A DNA stretch of 63,237 nt from Rubrivivax sp. (GCA_016789955.1 JAEUPB010000099.1:1-63237), one strand, 5' to 3'; numbered from the stretch's first letter, positions 1-7,359 are shown. The notes: generated by a model from the sequence alone, not told the origin. Translations and numbers: made by a program.

Positions 1-38
1 CAGGCGACGGGCGTACGTGAGTCGTGCATGCTTGTGGC

Positions 39-113
39 TGTTCATCCGGCTGGTTTCCTTGAGGACTGGGGGTTTGGCGATTTCCAGTCTCTCAAACCCG
101 GTCCGGATGAACA
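39..113. repeat. Long imperfect inverted repeat (about 75 nt hairpin)
   Basis: Perfect outer arms TGTTCATCCGG (39-49) and CCGGATGAACA (103-113) flank a partly complementary interior (TTGAGGACTGG against CCAGTCTCTCAA). The structure lies just upstream of the IS66 remnant. It may be a transposon end, a folded single-stranded recombination substrate, or a transcript hairpin. The arms do not fit integron attC core sites. Function is unknown. Confidence 0.55.
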
Positions 114-147
114 CCGGATACAACCTATTGAAGCTTCACAGCTAGTC

Positions 148-291
148 CACGGGCTCAACGCCAACCTCGTGCACAAGTGGAGGCGCAAAGTGCAGGCTCG
201 CGCGATGCCGGCGGCCGCGTTCGTGCCGGTGGCCGTGGCGGCTGCGACCGTCGAGCCCGAGCCGTTCGCCGAGATCGAACTGCAGCGCGGC
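148..291 (+). pseudogene. IS66-family TnpA remnant (internal fragment)
   Basis: About 48 codons match the middle of IS66-family accessory transposase protein TnpA. The HGLNANLVHKWRR motif of its helix-turn-helix region is followed by an FVPV stretch and the IELQRG motif near the C-terminal strand. Sequence before 148 and after about 291 no longer resembles the family, so this is an internal fragment without its own start or stop. The TnpB and TnpC genes are absent. It marks an old insertion that abuts the truncated minus-strand gene at about 290. Confidence 0.7.
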
Positions 292-475
292 TCGCGTCTA
301 CCTCAATGCATGACTCCGACGACTTGGCGCCGTCGTTCTCATCTGCTGGCGAGTCCAGCATGCTGACCGCCCCTTCAACGGCGCCTACCTCGAAGCCGGA
401 AAGGTGGCCGTCGCGGAAGCCCTGTTTGACGATCTGCAACGCCGCCCCGTGGTTCGTGACGTGGTACAGCTTCAT
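290..475 (-). pseudogene. Truncated small gene, possible ADP-ribosyltransferase-like fold, coupled to the integrase
   Basis: The frame begins MKLYHVTNHGAALQIVKQGF and continues with a DSPADENDGA segment. This recalls small proteins with an LYHVT start and a GFRD motif that share a fold with ADP-ribosyl-transferring or RNA 2'-phosphotransferase-like enzymes. About 62 residues remain before the homology-like part stops exactly where the IS66 remnant begins, so the C-terminus is lost. Its ATG overlaps the integrase stop codon (ATGA at 472-475), which implies the two were translationally coupled. The family assignment rests on the N-terminal motif only. Confidence 0.45.
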
Positions 476-1833
476 GCGGCGACAGCGCGGACTGGCGACG
501 ACCAAACTGCCGCCGGTTTGAACGGCACGCCGGCCTGCTCAAGCATCCATGCCTCGGCCTTCGTGTGCCACAGCCGGAGCAGGTCGAGCGGCCGGCGGCG
601 GTAGTGCTTCTCGGCCAGCGCCGAGGGCTTGTGCCCCATGATCTGCGCAGCGATACCGCTGGGCATCTCCACCCACTCGCACAGCGTGCCGAACGAGCGG
701 CGCAGTCCGTGGATGGTGACGTGCGGAAGGCCCGAAGCCTTCAGGACGCGGTCGTGCGGCATGCGCGGTTCCTGGATGCGTCCATCCTCCGCCGTGGGGC
801 TGCTGAACACCCACTCATTGCGCCGCGGGAGCCCGGCCAGCAGGTGCGACACGTAGGGGGTCAAGGGGATGACTCGCTGATCCTCCACCTTGTCGGCGAT
901 GGTCAGGCTGCCCCACTTGAAGTCCACGTCCTGCCAGCGCAGCCGGGCCAGCTCTTCGCGCCGCGCGCCGGTCAACAGGACCGCTTGCAGGTACGCGGCC
1001 TGCACGGGGTTCGTCAACTCGCGCACGGCCTTGAACCACGGCGCAAGCTGCTCACGCTGCAGGCAGTCGCCTTCACGACTGCGTGATGACGGCACCGCCT
1101 CGGTAACTGCCTTCGATCGATACACGTCGGCGCCGATCAAGGCTTTGTAGGTCGGGTGCTCGGCCGCCCAGCGAATGAAGCCGCGCAGCAGCCGGAAGGC
1201 ATGCGCTGCGCTGGTGGGCCTCGTCGCGGTCTCGGCCTCGAGCCAGCCTGTGAGCCACTCTGCATCCAGCTCGGCCAGACGCAGCGGCATCAGGGCTGCC
1301 AACGGGCCGGCCACCGTGACGCCCTCGCCTCGCTTGCGCTCCTCTCCACCAGGTGCCGCTAGACGCTGATGATCGAGCAGGGTCCGCGGACTCCACTTCG
1401 CCGAGCGGGCGGCGAGATACACAGGCCAGGCGTCCCCCACCGCGACATCATCCCTTGCGGCTTGCTCGGCAGCCTCGACACGCTGGACCCGAGCCGCCTC
1501 GATCGACGCATCGCGCACGGCGCGCGGGTCTACGCCGGTCCTGATCATGTTCAGCAGGCGCAGCGCCTCACCATCGGCACCCGGGCCCGTGGGGTTGCCC
1601 TTCTTGTCGCGCGGCACGCGGATCGGCATGGACGCCGGCCCGATGGTCATGCGTACCGTCTGCCGGCCCAGCCGGGACTCGAAGATGAACGTCTTCTTGC
1701 CGCCGCGCGTGACTCGCAAGCCGAGCCCGGGTTGTCGGGTGTCCCAGTACAGCGACTGCGACATGCCGGGGGCACACGCCGCCCGCTCGATTCGCTCGCG
1801 CGTGAACTCGAATCGGCTGGCATCGCTGACCAC
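472..1833 (-). CDS. Tyrosine recombinase / phage integrase
   Basis: A 453-residue site-specific recombinase that integrates and excises the element at a tRNA gene. The N-terminal part (about residues 20-60, with a GLRVTRGGKKTF segment) resembles the DUF4102-type arm-binding domain of island integrases. The C-terminal catalytic domain shows the expected residues: arginine in the GARREEL box (about 290), the HGLRR box (about 374-378), the GHKPS box, and the nucleophile tyrosine in KHYRRRP (about 411). The start is a GTG at 1833. Upstream lie repeated CTGTAGGCA motifs and then the attachment site. The protein appears intact, so the element may still be mobilisable if the other end survives. Confidence 0.93.
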   Translation of the reverse strand: MVSDASRFEFTRERIERAACAPGMSQSLYWDTRQPGLGLRVTRGGKKTFIFESRLGRQTVRMTIGPASMPIRVPRDKKGNPTGPGADGEALRLLNMIRTGVDPRAVRDASIEAARVQRVEAAEQAARDDVAVGDAWPVYLAARSAKWSPRTLLDHQRLAAPGGEERKRGEGVTVAGPLAALMPLRLAELDAEWLTGWLEAETATRPTSAAHAFRLLRGFIRWAAEHPTYKALIGADVYRSKAVTEAVPSSRSREGDCLQREQLAPWFKAVRELTNPVQAAYLQAVLLTGARREELARLRWQDVDFKWGSLTIADKVEDQRVIPLTPYVSHLLAGLPRRNEWVFSSPTAEDGRIQEPRMPHDRVLKASGLPHVTIHGLRRSFGTLCEWVEMPSGIAAQIMGHKPSALAEKHYRRRPLDLLRLWHTKAEAWMLEQAGVPFKPAAVWSSPVRAVAA

Positions 1834-1866
1834 GTGGACTGCCCTGGCTCAGGGCCTACAACCGAT

Positions 1867-1930
1867 CTGTAGGCATCCTGTAGGCACGGATTCTCCACAC
1901 TCATCAACGACCGTCAATGCCTGTAGGCAC
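1867..1930. repeat. Three direct copies of CTGTAGGCA between integrase and attachment site
   Basis: CTGTAGGCA occurs at 1867-1875, 1878-1886 and 1921-1929. An inverted half (CCTACA) lies at 1855-1860. Short iterated motifs between an integrase start and its attachment core are typical of arm-type integrase sites or excisionase sites. That role is inferred from position. Confidence 0.55.
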
Positions 1931-2005
1931 GCAACCTATTGATTCAACAGGAAGAAGCCCCCACATCCAACTAAGGTCAACGCCGCAGAATGCCTACTTT
2001 GCCGA

Positions 2006-2051
2006 ATTCGTAATGCGAAGGTCGGGAGTTCGACTCTCTTCACCGGCACCA
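2006..2051 (+). other. Attachment site: 3' end of a tRNA-Thr(CGT) gene
   Basis: The sequence contains the 3' half of a tRNA: an anticodon loop TTCGTAA (anticodon CGT), the T arm (GGGAG, TTCGACT, CTCTT), the 3' acceptor strand CACCGGC, discriminator A, and CCA at 2049-2051. The 5' half is missing: bases before about 2006 do not pair with the anticodon stem and no GCCGGTG acceptor strand precedes it. It is best read as the displaced tRNA end left by integration of the element at 1-2005. Confidence 0.75.
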
Positions 2052-2061
2052 CGACCTGAAC

Positions 2062-2103
2062 CAGGGGTCGGCATCCACCCGATGCCGACCCCTGTTGCCT
2101 TTT
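2062..2103 (+). terminator. Rho-independent terminator of the displaced tRNA-Thr
   Basis: A perfect 14-bp stem (2062-2075 with 2081-2094, beginning CAGGGGTCGG) encloses a 5-nt loop and is followed by TTGCCTTTT. It lies 10 bp after the tRNA CCA end, so it is probably the native terminator of the tRNA gene, now cut off from its promoter. Confidence 0.8.
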
Positions 2104-2131
2104 GCGGCCGCCGCATCCGCGGCGATGAGCG

Positions 2132-2383
2132 TCACTGTGCCGCCGGCCCCGGATTCGGTGGCAGGTCGCGCATCATCTCGCGGGCCCCCGAGGAGCCGAT
2201 GCGGCGCACCATCAGGTAGGTCGACGGGCGCTGCAAGTGGCTGCCGGTGTCCTTCTCCGCGGCCTGCGCAGACGCAGCGGCGGCGCTGGTCGGGGGCGCG
2301 GGCGGCGTCGAGCAGCCGGCCGCGAGACCGGCTGTAGCCACGGCCAGCACGGCCTGCACGATTCGGGTTGCGACGTTCGCCAT
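2132..2383 (-). CDS. Small lipoprotein, 83 aa
   Basis: The protein starts MANVATRIVQAVLAVATAGL and has a lipobox ending LAAGC at about residue 24, so it should be a lipid-anchored protein. The mature part is short, Ala/Pro-rich and then polar, with an RPSTYLMVRRIGSS segment near the C-terminus; no family is recognised. A GGAG ribosome site lies 8 nt before the ATG. It is the first chromosomal gene right of the attachment site and is divergent from the kinase at 2516. Confidence 0.65.
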   Translation of the reverse strand: MANVATRIVQAVLAVATAGLAAGCSTPPAPPTSAAAASAQAAEKDTGSHLQRPSTYLMVRRIGSSGAREMMRDLPPNPGPAAQ

Positions 2384-2515
2384 GGGGGTACTCCTGTCCG
2401 GCCGGAACGGGGCCGGTGCCGCCGCATTGTGCGCCCGCAGGCCGGCCGCAGGTGCCCGTGATCGCCCCCTTCGACGCCGCGAGGCCGGGCGGTAGAGTCC
2501 GCCCGCTGCCGACCC

Positions 2516-4969
2516 ATGCTGCCGAGCGAAGCCTTCCCCTCCACACCACCGGCCCGCGCCGAGCGCTCGGCGCTCGGGCTGTTCGAGCAGGCGCTGGACA
2601 TCGATGCGGCGCTGCGCGACGACTGGCTGGTGCAGCAATGCGCCGGCGACGACGCGCTGCTTGCGCGTCTGCGCCGCATGCTGGCGATCGACGCCGCCGG
2701 CACGTCGACGTTGTTCGGACCTGCTGCCGACGGCACGCACGTGGCCGGGAGCGAACCGTACGCCGCGGTGCTGCCGCCGCCCTCGGTGGGCGTGTGGCGC
2801 CTGGAGGAGCTGATCGGCAGCGGTGGCATGGGCGCGGTGTACCGGGCGTCGCGCAACGACGGTCTCTTCGAGCAGACGGTGGCCGTGAAGTTCGTGCGCC
2901 CGCTGCGTGGCCTGGTGCAGGTGGAGGCACTGGTGGATGCCGAGCGCCGGCTGCTCGCGCGCATGCAGCACCCGGGCATCGCGCACATCCTCGACGGCGG
3001 CACCACCGAGGGTGGGCTGCACTTCCTGGTGATGGAGTTCGTCGACGGGGCGGGGCTCGACGAGCACATCGCGGCGCGGCACCTCGGCGACCGCGCCATC
3101 GTCGAACTGATGCGCGAGGTCTGTGCGGCGGTCTCGCATGCGCACGAGCACCTGGTGCTCCACTGCGACATCAAGCCCGCGAACATCCTCGTCGATCCCG
3201 ATGGGCGGCCCAAGCTCATCGACTTCGGCGTCGCGCGCATCCAGGACGTGATCGACGCCTCGCTGCCCGAGGGCTACACGCGCGCCTATGCCAGCCCCCA
3301 GCGGCTGGCCGGCCAGCCCGCGTCGGTGAGCGACGACGTATATGCGCTGGGCATGGTGCTGGCCGAGGTGCTCACCGGCACGGTGCCCGACGCGCAGCAC
3401 CTGGGCCTGCCGGCAGCGCTCGATCCCGAACTCGCCGCGGTGATCCACAAGGCTGTCGCGCGCGAACGCATCGACCGCTACGCCAGCGCACGTGCGCTGG
3501 CCGACGACCTGGGCGCCTGGCTGGCCCATCGGCCGGTCTCGGCGATGGGCACGCACTGGCGCTACCGCACGCGCAAGCTCGTGCAGCGGCACCCGTGGCG
3601 GGTGGCATCGGCCACGCTGGCACTCGTCGGCCTGGTGTCGGCCCTGGCGGTGATCACCGGCCTCTACAACCGCGCCGAGAGCGCGCGGCGAGACGCCGAG
3701 AAGCGCTTCGACGACGTGCGCTCGCTGGCCAAGTACATGCTGTTCGAGCTGGACACCCGGCTCGAGTCGACGCCGGGCAACACCGGGGCGAGGCGCGAGA
3801 TGGTGGGCCGCAGCCAGCAGTATCTGGATGCCCTGGCCGACAGTGCCGTCGACCGCCCGGCACTGCAGCGCGAGGTGGCGGCCGGCCTGGCGAGGCTGGC
3901 CGAGGTGCAAGGCGTGCCCGGGCGCCCGCATGTCGGCGAGCCTGCCGCGGCACGCACGAACCTGCTGCGCGCCGAAGCCATCCTGCAGGGCCAGGCGGAC
4001 ACCTCGCGGCACGACTGGACCTGGTTCCGCGACGATGCCCGCGTGCAGTACCTGCTGGCGCTGATGGTGGGCGGGCGCGACAACGCGCTGCAGGACCAGC
4101 TCGCGCGCGCCGAACGGGCGGAGCGCGGCATGCTGCGGGCGCTGGAGCTGGCGGCAGCGGGCGCCGAGCCGGCACCGCCCGCGGCCCTTGCGGAGTTGCA
4201 CGGCCTGCTGACGAGCACGCGCTTGACGCAGGCCGATGCCTATCACAGCCTCGACCAGCACGCGAAGGCGGCTGCGCTGCAGGGCCAGGAAGAGCAGCGC
4301 CTGCAGGGCCTGCCACAGCCCGTGCGCGACGCGATGGACTTCGAGTTCCAGACCGGGCGCACGGCGCTGACCTACGGCGACTCGCTGTACTACCTGGAGC
4401 GCCGCGCCGAGGCGCTGCAGGCCTATGAGCGCGGCTCCGAGCGCTTCCAGCGTGCACTGGCACGCGATCCCACCAACCGGCGCCTGCTGATCGGCGCCAC
4501 GATGGCCAGCTGGTACCGCGCGTCGCTGCTGGCCGAGCAGGACCGGCCGGCGGAGGCGCTGCAGGCGAGCGACGACGCGATGCGCATGAGCACGCAGCTG
4601 CTGGCCCTGGACCCGCACAACGTCGAGGCCATGCGGCAGCACAACGCGGTGCGCAACGACCGCGCCATCGTGCTCGCGCGCCTGAAGCGCTACGACGAGG
4701 CGATCGCGCTGATCGAGGCGTCGATGCCCGAGAAGCTCGCCCGCGCCCAACGGCTGCCCGACGACTTCGAGAGCGCGCGGGACCTGGCCGTTCCGCTGCG
4801 GCTGCTGGCGCAACACTACCGCGACAAGGGCGACCTCGCCGGGGCCTGCCGTGTGCTGCGCGAGGCAGAGCAGCGCTGGGAAGCGCTGGACCGGCGCTGG
4901 GGCCTGCCTGACCTGGACCGGCGCAACGATCTAGCCGAAGTGCGCCGGCAGCTCGCGCGCTGCCGCTGA
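2516..4969 (+). CDS. Membrane Ser/Thr protein kinase with C-terminal TPR-like region
   Basis: An 817-residue Hanks-type kinase. A roughly 95-residue N-terminal region precedes the catalytic domain: glycine loop IGSGGMGAVY (about 98), lysine in VAVKF (about 125), catalytic loop HCDIKPAN (about 215) and DFG (about 236). The catalytic loop has HCD instead of HRD, so this is a non-RD kinase that may not need activation-loop phosphorylation. One transmembrane helix (about 362-382) follows, then a long helical region (about 390-810) with TPR-like character. It is convergent with the ECF sigma gene at 5005, a pairing seen for other kinase-linked ECF systems. The substrate is unknown. Confidence 0.9.
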   Translation: MLPSEAFPSTPPARAERSALGLFEQALDIDAALRDDWLVQQCAGDDALLARLRRMLAIDAAGTSTLFGPAADGTHVAGSEPYAAVLPPPSVGVWRLEELIGSGGMGAVYRASRNDGLFEQTVAVKFVRPLRGLVQVEALVDAERRLLARMQHPGIAHILDGGTTEGGLHFLVMEFVDGAGLDEHIAARHLGDRAIVELMREVCAAVSHAHEHLVLHCDIKPANILVDPDGRPKLIDFGVARIQDVIDASLPEGYTRAYASPQRLAGQPASVSDDVYALGMVLAEVLTGTVPDAQHLGLPAALDPELAAVIHKAVARERIDRYASARALADDLGAWLAHRPVSAMGTHWRYRTRKLVQRHPWRVASATLALVGLVSALAVITGLYNRAESARRDAEKRFDDVRSLAKYMLFELDTRLESTPGNTGARREMVGRSQQYLDALADSAVDRPALQREVAAGLARLAEVQGVPGRPHVGEPAAARTNLLRAEAILQGQADTSRHDWTWFRDDARVQYLLALMVGGRDNALQDQLARAERAERGMLRALELAAAGAEPAPPAALAELHGLLTSTRLTQADAYHSLDQHAKAAALQGQEEQRLQGLPQPVRDAMDFEFQTGRTALTYGDSLYYLERRAEALQAYERGSERFQRALARDPTNRRLLIGATMASWYRASLLAEQDRPAEALQASDDAMRMSTQLLALDPHNVEAMRQHNAVRNDRAIVLARLKRYDEAIALIEASMPEKLARAQRLPDDFESARDLAVPLRLLAQHYRDKGDLAGACRVLREAEQRWEALDRRWGLPDLDRRNDLAEVRRQLARCR

Positions 4970-5004
4970 ACGCCCCCGCCGCCGGGGAAGCCCGGCGCGC
5001 CGGG

Positions 5005-5580
5005 TCAGTCCTGCGGGCCCAGCGCCTCGGCCAGCCAGGCGCGCGCCGAACGCCAGTTGCGCTTAACGGTGGCCGTGGAGATGCCGGTGGCCTCGGCGAT
5101 CTCCTCGATCGTCATGCCCGCGAAGTAGCGCATCTCCACCAGCTTCGCGTGCTCCGGCGACACCGCGGCGAGCTTGTCCAGCACGTCGTGCAGCGCCTCG
5201 ACATCGACGTCGGACCCGGGCTCGTCGGGGATCGTGGACACCAGCGTCACCTTGGTGCCGCCGTCGCGCTTGGCCGACATCTCGCGGCGCACGTGGTCGA
5301 TCAGCACCTGCCGCATCACCTGCCCGGAGTAGGCGAGGAAGTGAGCCCGGTCGCGCGCCGAAAGGGCGTCCTGCCCGAGCAGCTTGAGCGCTGCGCCATG
5401 CACCAGCTCGGTCGGCGCCACCATGTGCCGCGCCCGGTCGCCGACCAGGATGCGCCGCGCTAGGCGCCGCATCTCCTGGTAGACGGCCGACATCAGCGCG
5501 TCGCGCGCCTTGCCGCTGCCGCCTGAGGCTTCTCGCAGCAGTTCGGTCACGGCGGGGGGCTTGCGGGGGACGTCGGGCAT
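5005..5580 (-). CDS. ECF-type RNA polymerase sigma factor (sigma-70 X6-like)
   Basis: A 191-residue sigma factor with region 2 (about 25-95, including an FLAYSGQVMRQVLIDHVRR segment) and region 4 (about 130-185), whose helix-turn-helix reads MTIEEIAEATGISTATVKR. The form matches the ECF-like group of about 190 residues that sits next to Ser/Thr kinases rather than a classical anti-sigma gene; no anti-sigma factor is visible beside it. The gene ends 35 bp from the convergent kinase stop. A natural hypothesis is that kinase activity controls this sigma factor and that the repeated 38-bp sequence nearby is its promoter. Neither is proven by the sequence. Confidence 0.88.
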   Translation of the reverse strand: MPDVPRKPPAVTELLREASGGSGKARDALMSAVYQEMRRLARRILVGDRARHMVAPTELVHGAALKLLGQDALSARDRAHFLAYSGQVMRQVLIDHVRREMSAKRDGGTKVTLVSTIPDEPGSDVDVEALHDVLDKLAAVSPEHAKLVEMRYFAGMTIEEIAEATGISTATVKRNWRSARAWLAEALGPQD

Positions 5581-5678
5581 GGCGGAGCGGGCGGATGCGC
5601 GTCCGACCGACTCTAGCGCCGTGCCACGATCCGCGCATCGGGCCTGGGCCTCGTCGCCCGGCAGCCCTGCGCCGTGGA

Positions 5679-5939
5679 TCACGCGGGCGCGGGAACCGCC
5701 ACCACGAGCTTGGCGACCTCCGGATCGCAGTCGAGCAGCACGACCACCAACGGACAAGGCGCCTCGGCCGGCGCCAGGCGCAGGGTCTGCGGCCCCACGC
5801 CGAGCGCCGGACCCAGCAGCACATCCCCGCCCTTGGGCACGACCGCCTGAGCGCGTCCGAGATGGCAGTGGCCTTGCTCGTCCTGCACCGCCACGATGCC
5901 CGTGACAGGGTCTGCAGCAACAACGTTGTAGCGGTTCAT
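5679..5939 (-). CDS. Hypothetical protein, 86 aa
   Basis: A short protein starting MNRYNVVAADPVTGIVAVQD, rich in Val, Ala and Pro, with predicted beta-strand character and no signal peptide or membrane segment. No family is recognised. It lies upstream of the sigma gene on the same strand (about 100 bp between them) and may share its transcript. Its start region is divergent from the stretch holding the first 38-bp repeat. Confidence 0.55.
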   Translation of the reverse strand: MNRYNVVAADPVTGIVAVQDEQGHCHLGRAQAVVPKGGDVLLGPALGVGPQTLRLAPAEAPCPLVVVLLDCDPEVAKLVVAVPAPA

Positions 5940-6116
5940 GTCTCGTCCGTTGCGTGGGATGGGCGAATCTGGGGCAGTGCGCGCAAGGGCTCTGTGCGGC
6001 ACCCCACACAAGCGGGCTCCCTCGTCGATTCTTTCGACGGCAAGCGGAACGACTCCGCAGGTCACACGGACCCCAGGCACACCCGGCTGCGCGGCAGCCG
6101 GTGAGTGGCGGGGCGG

Positions 6117-6154
6117 CCGTGATCCGCTTTTGCTGCGTCTTGCGCCGGTACCGG
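6117..6154 (+). repeat. 38-bp repeat, copy 1
   Basis: Gapless alignment with copies at 6501 and 7280. CGTGATCCG at offsets 2-10, TTT at 12-14, GCG at 19-21, TTGCGCC at 24-30 and GTACC at 32-36 are conserved in all three. This is the most divergent copy. It lies 31 bp before a doubtful reading frame at 6186. Confidence 0.75.
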
Positions 6155-6185
6155 CTGTCCGAGCTTCCGTGATCGATCCGCCGCC

Positions 6186-6506
6186 ATGCCGCCGACCCTG
6201 CCGTCCTCCGATCCCCCTCGCCTGGCCGCCGCTGCGGCTGCACTGCGACGCCTCGCCGCCGCGCTGGCGGCGCTCGCCGTGGCCGCCGCCTCGGCCACGG
6301 CCGCCGCCGACCCGGCCGGACACGGGGCGACGCCGCTGCCCGTCAGCCAGGTGCTGCGCGCGCTGGCCCGGCTGATGCGCGGCAAGGCCGGCGGCGAGGC
6401 GCTGCGCGAGGCCTGTCGCCGCGATGCGCGGCCCGTGGGCGCCGGCCGCCAACCGAGCGAATGGCACGCCACAACGGCCTTGCCAACTTTCTTTCGCCGC
6501 CCGTGA
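6186..6506 (+). CDS. Doubtful 106-aa reading frame with a hydrophobic Ala-rich N-terminus
   Basis: The frame MPPTLPSSDPPRLAAAAAAL continues with an alanine/leucine-rich stretch that could act as a signal peptide, then a short basic region. Its stop codon falls inside repeat copy 2. No family is recognised, and frames of this length arise by chance in DNA this rich in GC. In its favour is its place directly after copy 1, as the other two copies also precede genes. Confidence 0.25.
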   Translation: MPPTLPSSDPPRLAAAAAALRRLAAALAALAVAAASATAAADPAGHGATPLPVSQVLRALARLMRGKAGGEALREACRRDARPVGAGRQPSEWHATTALPTFFRRP

Positions 6507-6538
6507 TCCGTTTTTCCGGCGCCTTGCGCCTGTACCAG
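6501..6538 (+). promoter_or_regulatory. 38-bp repeat, copy 2, upstream of the Q/N/Y-rich protein
   Basis: Same conserved blocks as copies 1 and 3. It is followed 18 nt after the TTGCGCC block by CGAAAC (6549-6554), an arrangement identical to copy 3. The gene start is at 6607. This could be a promoter for an alternative sigma factor or an interspersed repeat. Confidence 0.6.
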
Positions 6539-6606
6539 TACGACGGCGCGAAACGCCTCGAAGCCAGACCCGGACCCCACAACCCGACCCCACCAGGAGC
6601 ACCCCG

Positions 6607-7239
6607 ATGAACCGCAGCACCCGCACCCTCCGCCGCCTTGCCGCCACCTGCGCCCTGCTGGCCGCCGGCATCGCCGCCCCGGCCCAGGCCCAGGACTACG
6701 GCGCCATGATCCAGTACCAGATGAACCAGATGAACCAGATGCTGAACCAGGGTCAGCAGCAGGTGAATCAGATGGTCCAGCAGCGCATGCAGGACCCGGC
6801 CGTGCGCAACGCCTACCAGCAGTACCTGCAGCAGATGCAGGCCAGCGGCCGCCAGCCGATGGACTTCGCCACCTTCACCTACTACTACATCTACACCAAC
6901 GGCTACTCGAGCAGCGGCATGGCGCACATGAACCGCGTCGAGAGCGGCAACCGCGCGGCGGAGATGAACGCCTGGAACGGTGTGCGCCAGGCCGAACGGA
7001 ACCGGGCCGAGGCCCAGCAGGGCCAGCGCGACGGCTACTACCGCAACCAGCAGGAAGCCGGCCGCGGCCTGATGGGCCAGAGCACCTACTACGGGCCCAA
7101 CGGCTACCAGGCCCAGCTGCCGCACACCTGGCAGCCCAACGGCTACTACCAGCACCAGGGCCAGCAGTACTACGTCGACCAGAGCGGCCAGTACTACGTG
7201 CGCGGCGGCAACGGCTACTACTACCCGATCAGCCGCTGA
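6607..7239 (+). CDS. Secreted Gln/Asn/Tyr-rich low-complexity protein
   Basis: A 210-residue protein with a signal peptide (MNRSTRTLRRLAATCALLAA, cleavage near AQAQD at about 29). The first 60 mature residues are Q, N and M rich, with coiled-coil-like heptads; the C-terminal third is rich in Y, G, Q and N. Such composition suits a self-associating surface or matrix protein, but no family is recognised. AGGAG lies 8 nt before the ATG. A strong hairpin follows the stop codon and repeat copy 2 precedes the gene, so it is likely its own transcription unit. Position beside kinase and FHA genes makes it a candidate output of that system. Confidence 0.75.
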   Translation: MNRSTRTLRRLAATCALLAAGIAAPAQAQDYGAMIQYQMNQMNQMLNQGQQQVNQMVQQRMQDPAVRNAYQQYLQQMQASGRQPMDFATFTYYYIYTNGYSSSGMAHMNRVESGNRAAEMNAWNGVRQAERNRAEAQQGQRDGYYRNQQEAGRGLMGQSTYYGPNGYQAQLPHTWQPNGYYQHQGQQYYVDQSGQYYVRGGNGYYYPISR

Positions 7240-7258
7240 CCCCCGGTTCGCGGGGGTC
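7238..7258 (+). terminator. Hairpin after the Q/N/Y-rich gene
   Basis: A perfect 8-bp stem (GACCCCCG with CGGGGGTC) and loop GTTCG begin inside the stop codon of the upstream gene. There is no T-run, so it may be a weak terminator or a 3'-end stabiliser. It separates the upstream gene from repeat copy 3. Confidence 0.5.
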
Positions 7259-7279
7259 CGGAGCGCCCGGCCCGCCCCC

Positions 7280-7317
7280 GCGTGATCCGTTTTCGCCGCG
7301 CTTTGCGCCTGTACCAG
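7280..7317 (+). promoter_or_regulatory. 38-bp repeat, copy 3, upstream of the FHA-protease gene
   Basis: Shares all conserved blocks with copies 1 and 2, and the downstream CGAAAC (7328-7333) at the same 18-nt distance as copy 2. The FHA-protease start codon is at 7360, so this copy sits where a promoter for the downstream signalling genes would be expected. Confidence 0.6.
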
Positions 7318-7359
7318 CAGCCCCCCCCGAAACCGACACCGAACCCAGAGGACACCGCC

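Larger units (their letters stand above)
1..2051. mobile_element. Right end of an integrated genomic island or prophage remnant
   Basis: This segment carries a phage-type tyrosine integrase, a truncated cargo gene, a fragment of IS66 transposase, and repeated short motifs next to the integrase start. It ends at a 3' piece of a threonine tRNA gene, the usual integration target for such integrases. The rest of the element, and the intact tRNA, should lie to the left of the window. The boundary at 2051 is inferred from the CCA end of the tRNA piece; chromosomal genes resume to the right. Confidence 0.75.
5940..6606. other. Gene-poor region with two 38-bp repeats
   Basis: About 670 bp between the 86-aa protein and the Q/N/Y-rich protein gene. 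It holds repeat copies 1 (6117-6154) and 2 (6501-6538) and one doubtful 106-aa reading frame (6186-6506). Nothing else is recognised. Confidence 0.6.

Noticed and set aside
39-113. Integron attC-like site
   Set aside because: The structure is palindromic, but the ends do not fit the RYYYAAC/GTTRRRY core sites and no integron integrase is present.
2132-4816. 894-codon minus-strand frame opposite the first kinase
   Set aside because: Only its last 83 codons look real (the small lipoprotein starting at 2383). The rest is an antisense shadow of the kinase.
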